Source: Winogradskyella aurantia | GTDB taxonomy: Bacteria > Bacteroidota > Bacteroidia > Flavobacteriales > Flavobacteriaceae | DNA: 64,000 nucleotides | Assembly (NCBI RefSeq): GCF_002266855.1 | Contig: NZ_NGJN01000007.1 | Span: forward strand, 124,001 to 188,000 | Direction of reading: 5' to 3' | Shown: positions 18,471-26,260 of the stretch, in pieces | Layout of the letters: each line of letters begins with the position of its first letter | Numbering within the stretch: the stretch's first letter is position 1 | The notes under the pieces: generated by a model | Seen by the model: only the letters and a program-made list of their open reading frames with translations | The model's database searches: none | Told to the model about the DNA's origin: nothing | Program-made: the position numbers and the translations under genes

Positions 18471-19406
18471 TTATTCGTCGGCTATTAGGATGAAACCCCA
18501 GTCGAATTCTCCATTACCATCGGTTGTTCTAACAACCATTTCATTGATAGATCGACTTTCTATAATATAGGTGTGGTCACCTCCTGTATAATATCCTAAA
18601 AATCCAATTCCGGTTAGGTTCAAGGTTTCTACACCTCCTGGACCAGTAATAAACCAACTCTCACTATAATCAGAATATGGATAATTCTCAATATCTGCTC
18701 CATTTGACGTACCACTTCCTGGACCGTTCAATTCATCGATTAAAACTTCTCTACCGAATACCGTACCTTCTGGATTAACATCAGGGTCATCATTGGTGTT
18801 ATCTGTAATGTGTGTGAATGTGCCATCTACGTTAAAAATATAACGATCATCATACATTCCCACGCCTTCTTTATCAAATGCCGGCGCTTGGAAAAACTCA
18901 TTAAAACCACCTCCTACAGGTCCTAAGCCAAAATGATTATTAACTTCAGCTTTTATGCGCCATGTTCTTTGGCTATCGTTGGTTAGCATCGTAATGAGTT
19001 CTGCTGGAACTTCAAAAGTTGACAATACGTCTAATTGAATGGTCTGGCTAGAAGATGCTCCACCTGTGCCATAGGCAATTACCGTGGCATTGTAGGTGTT
19101 TAACCCGAGCGTAGAAAATACTAATGTCGCTTTTCCATTAACCGCTGTAGTCCTAATATTATTCACCTCATATACAAAGGACAAGGCGTTATCTGCTGTT
19201 GCCGTAAATTTAACAAATCCACTCCCTAAACCAGGAGCATCGACTTCATCCAATACGCCATCACCATCAATATCATCTAAATAAGTTAGTTGAAGATCTA
19301 TATTGGTCGGTGCAACCACGGGACCAAATTCTTGGTCTTCTTCCTGACAGGCTTGAATAAACAAGCATAAAACCGCAACTATTGTAATTTTTATATAGTT
19401 TTTCAT
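18471..19406 (-). CDS. SusE/SGBP-like surface glycan-binding lipoprotein
   Basis: A 311-residue lipoprotein (IQAC, Cys20, followed by QEED). An N-terminal PKD/Ig-like region (about 30-130) contains a Ca-binding-type loop DIDGDGVLDE near residues 48-57. The C-terminal half (about 135-311) has the pattern RTWRIK...GVGMYDDRYIFNVDGTF...YTGGDHTYIIESRSINEMVVRT, a domain often found in lipoproteins after SusD in Bacteroidota loci. It probably binds the target glucan at the cell surface and hands it to SusCD. It follows the larger binding protein by 12 bases. No enzyme signature was seen. Confidence 0.7.
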   Translation of the reverse strand: MKNYIKITIVAVLCLFIQACQEEDQEFGPVVAPTNIDLQLTYLDDIDGDGVLDEVDAPGLGSGFVKFTATADNALSFVYEVNNIRTTAVNGKATLVFSTLGLNTYNATVIAYGTGGASSSQTIQLDVLSTFEVPAELITMLTNDSQRTWRIKAEVNNHFGLGPVGGGFNEFFQAPAFDKEGVGMYDDRYIFNVDGTFTHITDNTNDDPDVNPEGTVFGREVLIDELNGPGSGTSNGADIENYPYSDYSESWFITGPGGVETLNLTGIGFLGYYTGGDHTYIIESRSINEMVVRTTDGNGEFDWGFILIADE

Positions 19407-19418
19407 CAGATTTTGATT

Positions 19419-21509
19419 TTATATTTTTTGAAGAACATATTGCCAAAAGACCGTTGCGTTGATAAAAATATCAACCACCATTCTTGTATTATTGTCCGTC
19501 AATTCTACGTTATACGTTATATTTTGAGGTGCATCCGCAGGATTGGATATTTCCGCCCCATTAATCACCTTAGGCAATCCAATATAAGCCCCAACACCAT
19601 CTAAAGTAAGCGTCCCTGCATTAGCATCATATGCGTAGGTAGCAGGGTTTGAACCATCGTGAGGTGGCACAGGAGGACCACATGCCTCAGACCCACCTTG
19701 CCAACCTTCTATCCAACTTTCAGCGCCTAAATCATTTGTAAATGATCCGTCAGCATTGAAAATGTAAAGGTCGTCAAAATAACAAGCCCTTGTTGTTGCA
19801 CAGCCATCGCTTGAATTGCAGGCAAAGTAAACGGCAGAACCTTCTCCGACAAAAAATCCTTCATTAGGCGACATCACCCAAGTTCCTTCCACTGGAGATG
19901 GTTCAGAAACCCGTTCTAAAACATACTGCCAAAATACGGTTGCATTGATAAAGATTTCAACGACCATTCTGTTATTATTGTCCGTCAAGGTAACATTGTA
20001 GGTTATACTTTGAGGTGCATCGGCAGGATTGGATATTTCCGCCCCATTAATCACCTTAGGCAATCCAATATAGGCTCCAACACCATTTAACGTTACCTGA
20101 CTGTTTTCAGGGTCGTACGTATAGGTGGCAGGGTTTGAACCATCATGAGGTGGAACAGGAGTGCCACAAGCCTCAGAACCACCTTGCCAGCCTTCTATCC
20201 AACTTTCAGCACCTAAATCATTTATAAATGACCCGTCAGCGCCAAACACATAAAGATCGTCAAAATAGCAAGCTCTTGTCGTTGAGCAACCATCACTTGA
20301 GTTACAGGCAAAGTAAACGGCACTACCTTCACCAACGAAAAATCCTTCGTCTGCAGACATACGCCAAGTCCCTGCCATTGGTGGTGGACCTGTTGGAGGT
20401 CTGTAAAAATAGAGGTTATCTACAAAAATGGTTCCCTCACCTGAAGGTACACCGTCAAATTTAAACTGAATGATTTGTGTTAAATCTACTAATGGATTAG
20501 CGTCCGTAAAAAATGATAGTGGAATATCGAAAGATGTCCACTCACCGGGATTAAGATCTAAATCAAAAGCCGCTTCATTTGGACCAGGACTTATTGGAGA
20601 TATTTTAGCATCAATATCATTAGGTGTCCAAACATCTACGTGCAAGGTTTCCATTTGTGACACATCCGTTGGTACAGCCAATTGAATTCCCTGGTAAGAT
20701 AGATTGGTATACTGAAGCATTAAATCGCCATCTAGGTCAAAAATATCTGCCGAGTAACCCTCATTTGGCTGGCCCCAAAATGGAGTAAAGTCATTGTTCT
20801 CATCGTAGGGATATGCTTCGCTAAAAATGCCAATGACATCCCCCTCTGATCGAGCTGGTGGGATTGGCGCTGAAGCTATGGGGGCCAAAATTTCAGTAAC
20901 CTCAAAATCTTCAAAAACAACTTCAGTTGTCTCTATGGCAGCACTAAACGCCGTAACGGTTATTGTATAAAGGCCCGGTGCGTCATATTCGTAAACAATT
21001 TCCTCCCCGATATTGGCTCCTACAACATCGCCATCGCCATCTTCCTCACCAAAATCCACTTCATAATTTATACCGAACTCTGCTGTGGCATTCACTCGGA
21101 CCGTATTAGATACCGAACCATCATTAACAACAGTCACCTCCAAATTTTGAGGCGGTATAAAAGACACATCCAAGGTTTGTTCTACCTCGGTTTGTTTTCC
21201 GTTAACACCAGTGGCTATGGTTCTAACTGTGTAAACACCCTCCTCATAAATAGTTTGTATAACCTCACCAGGACTTACTCTTTCTGGCTGTGTGGTACTA
21301 CCGGTGAAGTAAATATCAAAGAAGGAAGCACCTGTCCCTGTCGGAATCATACTTACCGACCCTGAATTATCTGCAGTAGAAATAAATAACACTGACACGT
21401 CTGAGGGCGCTGGTGCATCGTTTATAAAATCAATATCGCGCTCATCTTCAGAGCAAGCTGCCAACAATGTTAAAACTGACAAGCAAATTATGTAACCAAA
21501 TTTTTTCAT
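19419..21509 (-). CDS. Large surface glycan-binding lipoprotein with duplicated C-terminal domain
   Basis: A 696-residue lipoprotein (LLAAC, Cys19, then SEDER). Two PKD/Ig-like domains (about 30-115 and 118-208) are followed by a beta-sandwich module (221-369, ending FVDNLYFYR) and two nearly identical copies of a 152-residue domain (about 380-531 and 542-693). Each copy has GTW...GFFVGEGSAVYF, a Cys-rich stretch with three cysteines, YFDDLY-x-F-x-ADGSF, WQGGSEACG and a C-terminal INATVFWQYVL strand. A C-terminal domain of this TRACYFDD...ADGSF type is common in flavobacterial binding proteins encoded next to SusD. The protein is taken as the main SGBP of the system, 11 bases after susD. Ligand specificity is inferred from neighbours. 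Confidence 0.75.
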   Translation of the reverse strand: MKKFGYIICLSVLTLLAACSEDERDIDFINDAPAPSDVSVLFISTADNSGSVSMIPTGTGASFFDIYFTGSTTQPERVSPGEVIQTIYEEGVYTVRTIATGVNGKQTEVEQTLDVSFIPPQNLEVTVVNDGSVSNTVRVNATAEFGINYEVDFGEEDGDGDVVGANIGEEIVYEYDAPGLYTITVTAFSAAIETTEVVFEDFEVTEILAPIASAPIPPARSEGDVIGIFSEAYPYDENNDFTPFWGQPNEGYSADIFDLDGDLMLQYTNLSYQGIQLAVPTDVSQMETLHVDVWTPNDIDAKISPISPGPNEAAFDLDLNPGEWTSFDIPLSFFTDANPLVDLTQIIQFKFDGVPSGEGTIFVDNLYFYRPPTGPPPMAGTWRMSADEGFFVGEGSAVYFACNSSDGCSTTRACYFDDLYVFGADGSFINDLGAESWIEGWQGGSEACGTPVPPHDGSNPATYTYDPENSQVTLNGVGAYIGLPKVINGAEISNPADAPQSITYNVTLTDNNNRMVVEIFINATVFWQYVLERVSEPSPVEGTWVMSPNEGFFVGEGSAVYFACNSSDGCATTRACYFDDLYIFNADGSFTNDLGAESWIEGWQGGSEACGPPVPPHDGSNPATYAYDANAGTLTLDGVGAYIGLPKVINGAEISNPADAPQNITYNVELTDNNTRMVVDIFINATVFWQYVLQKI
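19431..19886 (-). repeat. Intragenic tandem repeat, copy 2 (456 bp)
   Basis: Encodes residues 542-693 of the binding lipoprotein. It is highly similar in DNA and protein to the preceding copy at 19917-20372, with a period of 162 codons. Most differences lie at the ends, while the Cys-rich and WIEGWQGGSEACG regions are almost unchanged. Confidence 0.9.
19917..20372 (-). repeat. Intragenic tandem repeat, copy 1 (456 bp)
   Basis: Encodes residues 380-531 of the same lipoprotein. The high nucleotide similarity to copy 2 indicates a recent duplication or gene conversion, and the pair is prone to recombination or assembly collapse. Confidence 0.9.
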
Positions 21510-21519
21510 AACTAAATTT

Positions 21520-22983
21520 TTAATATCCTGGATTTTGTTCCCACTGATTTCCAGCTAATTCTATTTCTATAAGCGGTATTGGAAATACCTCGTGTTTTCC
21601 TGATTGGAATCCGTCTATTTCAGAAGCCGCTCTTTCTGTGCGAACCAGGTCAAAGAAACGATGACCTTCACCTACAAGTTCTACGCGTCGCTCTTGCTGA
21701 ATAGCATTTCTAAGGCCAATTCCTCCAACCGAAAGATTATTGTCCGAGTTACCAAAAGCACGTTCACGGACTAGATTAAGATAAATCAATGCTTGTGAAT
21801 CATTACCTACTTCTGCGCTAGCGAGAGCTTCTGCTGCCATTAACAGCACGTCAGCATAGCGTATAGACCTGTAGTTGTTTGGGTTGGTTAAATTAGCATC
21901 ACCGATATTGGCATCCCCTTGTCTGGCAATATATTTCCGGTTGTAGTAACCTGTATGTTTATAACCAATATCGTAAGTCGCACCTGTTTCCTCAGCCAAA
22001 GCTTCAATATCCAATATCGCTGTTTCAAGTCTGTTGTCTCCTTCTTCAAAAGCATCTACCACGTCTTGTGTTGGGACGTTAAAACTAAAACCAGAATCAA
22101 AGAATGGCCCGTTATAATTTCTAATTCCATTAAAGCCAACGGCTATATTTCCTTCGCTACATTGTAAGCATCCAAAACCAGCACCCTCTTCATCCGTATA
22201 TTGTACTTCGAAGACAGATTCTATATTATTTTCATTGTCATTTTCAAACATAGTACTGTAATCGTCTAATAGGTCATAAACTCCTGAGTCAATAACTTCT
22301 TGAAGTGCACCGGCCGCCTCAGTGAATTTCTCTTGATAGAGATATACTTTGCCGAGCAAGGCTTGTGCGGCTCCTTTAGTCACTCTACCTACTTGTGATT
22401 GTTGAAGTGGCAGATTATCGGCTGCCCAAATTAAATCTTCCTCCATTAACGCATAAACGTCTTCCTTTGGAGCTTTTGGTATATCACGCTCGTCACCAAA
22501 CTCAACGACGCGGTCTCTAATTAAGGGGACGTCACCAAAAAACTTAACTAACTCAAAATAATAATACGCTCTCAAAAAACGCGTTTGAGCTATAACGTTG
22601 GCCCGACCTTCAAATTCAAAGTTATTCTCATTTTGCATTATGAAATTTGTCCGGTTAACACCAGCGTACATCCACCCCCAAATATCTCTCAATTGCTGAT
22701 TCATAGGTGTGTGCATCATCTCATCGATTTCTTGTATCCCTATAACATCTGTGGCACTTTCTCCTCCAGATAAGGTATTATCAGAAGCTATTTCACCTAG
22801 CATCACATTAATGTATGTCGTTTGCAAGAGGTCATAGGCTCCTATTAGAGCATTCTGATAATCTTCCTCAGAATTAAAGAAGTCCGCAGAGTTGGTAAAT
22901 TGTGGATCAACATCCACGAAATCATCACTACATGAGGCAATGAATAGTACGGCTAAGATTAAATATAAATGTCTTGTCTTCAT
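21520..22983 (-). CDS. SusD/RagB-family nutrient-binding outer-membrane lipoprotein
   Basis: A 487-residue lipoprotein (FIASC, Cys18, followed by SDDFVDVDP, matching the flavobacterial surface-export signal). It shows the SusD pattern: an N-terminal FFNSEEDYQNALIGAYDLLQ helix, RTNFIMQN, TRFLRAYYYFELVKFFGDVPLI, TKGAAQALLGKVYLYQEKF and the C-terminal YRSIRYADVLLMAAEAL, ERRVELVGEGHRFFDLVR and NPGY. SusD forms the lid over the SusC barrel and binds the incoming glucan. It follows susC by 7 bases. Confidence 0.97.
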   Translation of the reverse strand: MKTRHLYLILAVLFIASCSDDFVDVDPQFTNSADFFNSEEDYQNALIGAYDLLQTTYINVMLGEIASDNTLSGGESATDVIGIQEIDEMMHTPMNQQLRDIWGWMYAGVNRTNFIMQNENNFEFEGRANVIAQTRFLRAYYYFELVKFFGDVPLIRDRVVEFGDERDIPKAPKEDVYALMEEDLIWAADNLPLQQSQVGRVTKGAAQALLGKVYLYQEKFTEAAGALQEVIDSGVYDLLDDYSTMFENDNENNIESVFEVQYTDEEGAGFGCLQCSEGNIAVGFNGIRNYNGPFFDSGFSFNVPTQDVVDAFEEGDNRLETAILDIEALAEETGATYDIGYKHTGYYNRKYIARQGDANIGDANLTNPNNYRSIRYADVLLMAAEALASAEVGNDSQALIYLNLVRERAFGNSDNNLSVGGIGLRNAIQQERRVELVGEGHRFFDLVRTERAASEIDGFQSGKHEVFPIPLIEIELAGNQWEQNPGY

Positions 22984-22990
22984 CGTTGTC

Positions 22991-25900
22991 TTAAAATTTT
23001 AAATTCATACCTAATAAAAATTGACGTGGATTAGGGTAGGCCCCTCCATCTATTCCGGCTCCAATAGGTGCTCCAGAAGAGATTACTGGGTCATATCCTT
23101 GATATTTAGTTAAGGTAAATAAGTTTTGAACGGCCGCATAAAATCTCAGCTTACTTATTTTGGACCCTTCTAATGCCCTGTCAGATAGGCTATAGCCTAA
23201 AGTAATATTTTGCATTCTTAAGAATGAACCGTCTTCTACATAAAAATCTGAAAATAAAATATTGGAATTGGCTCCAGTTGTTACTCTTGGGAAGGAATTG
23301 CTTGTCCCCTCTCCTCTCCAACGATCTAAGAAATACGTAGTTCTGTTGGTTAATGGGTTATTACGCTCGTAATTCCTTACAATTTCATTACCGATAGTCG
23401 CAAACGCGTAGGCCACAAAATCGAAGTTCTTATATTCAAATGACAGATTCAAACCCAGTGTAAAATCAGGTATTGGATTTCCAATATTCGTTCGATCATC
23501 GTCATCAATAATTCCGTCGTTGTTTATATCTACAAAAATTAAATCACCTGGTCTAACGTTGTCATTAATTGTCGGTAAACTTTCAACTTGTGCTTCATTT
23601 TGAAAAATACCCGCGGTTTTAAAACCTCTAAAATAGCCTAAGGGGAATCCACTTTCCATTCTTGCTGGCGGATCTTGACCAATTCCAAAAGAACCGGCTT
23701 CCAAAAATTCCACACCATCACTTACAGAAATAACTTCATTTTGAATTGTAGTAAGGTTGAAACGTGCTGATATATTGAAGTCGTCACCATATGTATCCTT
23801 GTAGCCGAGTGCAAACTCAAAACCTTTATTTTCTACAATTCCAGCATTTACAAGGGGTGCCGATGCACCTGGCGCACTTGGACCTAATAAACCACTCACT
23901 TGTGGTGACACCAGTAAATCCTCAGTTCGTCGAATATAGTAGTCCATTGTAACATCAAACTTGTTATCTCCGAACCTAGTATCTAGTCCAATATCGAACG
24001 TTTTTTGCTGTTCCCAACGTATTTCTGGATTTGCAATCCGTCCTGTAGCTTGTCCAAAAGCTCTTGTACCATCAAAAACATAAGTCGCTTCGCCATCGAG
24101 AGTACTGACGAAAGCAAAGCCGGGAATTCTGTCATTTCCTAAAATCCCGTAAGAGGCCCTTAATTTCAAAAAGTCGAAAAATGAACTATCTTCTAAGAAA
24201 GACTCATCAGAAGCTACCCAACCTCCAGAGAAAGATGGAAAATAACCAAACTTATTCTCTGGACCAAAAGCAGAGGACCCATCACGCCTAACTACCGCAC
24301 TAAATAAATATTTTCCTTTGTAATCGTACTGAACTCTTGCAAAATATGAAAGCAACCGTGAGTCAAAAAAGGGATCTTCGCCAAGTTGCTGATTGACATT
24401 TTCTACGTCTGACGCATTTGCTATACTGGCATTGGCAATGGAATTCCCCGGAATATCAAATCCGGTAAATCCTGTAAAAATACCGTAGGTTTTAAATACC
24501 GATGTTCCTAACAAAACACTAAGTTTATGAGTATCATTAAAGGTCCTGTCATATTTTAAAGTAGCATCAAAAGTATAGTCTCTGAAAATATTGGCATTTT
24601 CGGTAACCTGGTTCCTAAACACATTAAACACCTTTCCACTTCCATAAAATTGCTCTGGCGTAAATACTTTAACATCCTCCTCAGAATAATTAAATTGATA
24701 ATTTACCTGAGCCGTAAAATGCTCTAGGAAATTATAAGATAGCCCCGCGACACCACTAATTCTATCCACCAGCTGGCGGTTATATGTGTTATCAATTTGC
24801 TGCAGAGGATTTACCACCTCATTACCTAGACCTTCCGATATGGAATAACTTCCACCTGGTGTCCTTACGGGTAAGGTTGGAGCATTGTTTAAAGCGTTAA
24901 ACAATACAGATCCTATACCACCCTCATTTAATCTATTTCTATTGGTATGATTCCAAATTATACCGGCATTAAGTTTTAAATTATCTAAAAAGTCAACACT
25001 ATAATTAAGACTTTGGTTAAGACGTGAGAAATTGGCTCTATTCCCCCCGACGATACCGTCTTGTGAAAAAATCGACCCACCATAAGCAAAAGTTTGTTTC
25101 TCACTTCCTCCTCTAATACTGATTGCAGTGCTATAAATAGGAGCCCTTTGAAATACCTCATCTTGCCAATCCGTTCCTTGTCCTAAACCATTTACGTTTG
25201 GAAAGGGTAGAGGATCGCCATTGGCTGCGAATGCTTCATTCGCTAATAGCGCATATTCTGTCGCATTTAACGTGGGTAATTCACGCGTTGTTTCTTGAAC
25301 GCCACCCCATGCATTTATTTCCACCGTAGTAGGCATATTTTTACGGCCAGACTTTGTTTTTATTAATATTACACCATTGGCTGCCCGAACACCATAGATT
25401 CCTGCAGTAGCATCTTTTAAAATGTTAATACTTTCGATATCATTAGGATTCAATACACTTAAATCCTCTATAACGTTTCCATCAACTAGAATTAACGGCC
25501 TATTATCTCCATTAGTTGAAATACCACGAATGTTAATGGTAAGTGGTGCTCCTGGAGCACCAGATGTTGATGTAATATTGACACCTGGTACCTGTCCCTG
25601 AAGGGCCTGCTCTACCCGTGTCGGTTTTAACTCTTCAATCGTTTCACTTGAGACGACTGACACCGCTCCCGTAATCTCCTTTTTTGTTTGGGTACCGTAA
25701 CCAATCACGACCACCTCATTTAATGCTTCGGCGTCCTCCGCTAACATTATGCTCAGCGGAGCATCATTAATGATTTTAATTTCCTGTGTCTGGAATCCAA
25801 TGTAAGAGACAACTAAAATTGAATTTAAACTCACGTCGTCAATTTTAAAATTCCCATCAAAATCTGTGGATGCACCTTTAGTAGTGTTCTTTACGACCAC

Positions 25901-26023
25901 ATTAACTCCTGGTAGTGGGAGACCCGTAGAAGCTTCGGTAACCGTTCCGGTTACATTTACATTTTGCGCCGAAACTGCAAATGCAAAAACCGTCGCAAAA
26001 AGTATCAATATTTTTATTTTCAT
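22991..26023 (-). CDS. SusC/RagA-family TonB-dependent outer-membrane transporter
   Basis: A 1010-residue outer-membrane protein. Signal peptide 1-19, a carboxypeptidase-regulatory-like domain at about 23-100 (TGTVTEASTGLPLPGVNV), the SusC TonB-box region EVVVIGYGTQTKKEITGAVS, a plug domain (about 115-225, RGISTNGDNRPLILVDG) and a 22-strand barrel with the usual LRASYGILGND and DINNDGIIDDDDRTNIGNP motifs. It ends in NLKF with the terminal Phe expected of outer-membrane proteins. It imports large glucan fragments using TonB energy. It is the first gene of the operon, preceded by a 237-base intergenic region with repeated motifs. Confidence 0.97.
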   Translation of the reverse strand: MKIKILILFATVFAFAVSAQNVNVTGTVTEASTGLPLPGVNVVVKNTTKGASTDFDGNFKIDDVSLNSILVVSYIGFQTQEIKIINDAPLSIMLAEDAEALNEVVVIGYGTQTKKEITGAVSVVSSETIEELKPTRVEQALQGQVPGVNITSTSGAPGAPLTINIRGISTNGDNRPLILVDGNVIEDLSVLNPNDIESINILKDATAGIYGVRAANGVILIKTKSGRKNMPTTVEINAWGGVQETTRELPTLNATEYALLANEAFAANGDPLPFPNVNGLGQGTDWQDEVFQRAPIYSTAISIRGGSEKQTFAYGGSIFSQDGIVGGNRANFSRLNQSLNYSVDFLDNLKLNAGIIWNHTNRNRLNEGGIGSVLFNALNNAPTLPVRTPGGSYSISEGLGNEVVNPLQQIDNTYNRQLVDRISGVAGLSYNFLEHFTAQVNYQFNYSEEDVKVFTPEQFYGSGKVFNVFRNQVTENANIFRDYTFDATLKYDRTFNDTHKLSVLLGTSVFKTYGIFTGFTGFDIPGNSIANASIANASDVENVNQQLGEDPFFDSRLLSYFARVQYDYKGKYLFSAVVRRDGSSAFGPENKFGYFPSFSGGWVASDESFLEDSSFFDFLKLRASYGILGNDRIPGFAFVSTLDGEATYVFDGTRAFGQATGRIANPEIRWEQQKTFDIGLDTRFGDNKFDVTMDYYIRRTEDLLVSPQVSGLLGPSAPGASAPLVNAGIVENKGFEFALGYKDTYGDDFNISARFNLTTIQNEVISVSDGVEFLEAGSFGIGQDPPARMESGFPLGYFRGFKTAGIFQNEAQVESLPTINDNVRPGDLIFVDINNDGIIDDDDRTNIGNPIPDFTLGLNLSFEYKNFDFVAYAFATIGNEIVRNYERNNPLTNRTTYFLDRWRGEGTSNSFPRVTTGANSNILFSDFYVEDGSFLRMQNITLGYSLSDRALEGSKISKLRFYAAVQNLFTLTKYQGYDPVISSGAPIGAGIDGGAYPNPRQFLLGMNLKF

Positions 26024-26181
26024 CGGTTAATTAATTAGTCTATGCAACTTAACACAAAATATTAGGGAATTCACAAAAAAAGGCTATACAATAAATATAC
26101 AATTTAAAAAATAAGGTCTATTATTACGACAATCGCAGTCAAAATCAAGTTCATACGGCTTTTCAATTTATTTATATTTAC

Positions 26182-26234
26182 TTAACATCAGCTTAACATT
26201 TTTAACAAATACTCTTAATGTATGGTTAATGTAT
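26182..26234. promoter_or_regulatory. Candidate operator array upstream of susC
   Basis: Within 53 bases there are five TTAA-core motifs. Two exact copies of ttaatgtat occur at 26215-26223 and 26226-26234, and two copies of cttaacat at 26181-26188 and 26192-26199; each pair is 11 bases apart, about one helical turn. A further ttaaca starts at 26202. The region lies between the regulator gene and susC, where the LuxR-type regulator would be expected to bind. The DNA is AT-rich, so chance cannot be excluded. Confidence 0.35.
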
Positions 26235-26260
26235 AGGTCTTATTTGTTTTTGTATAGTGC

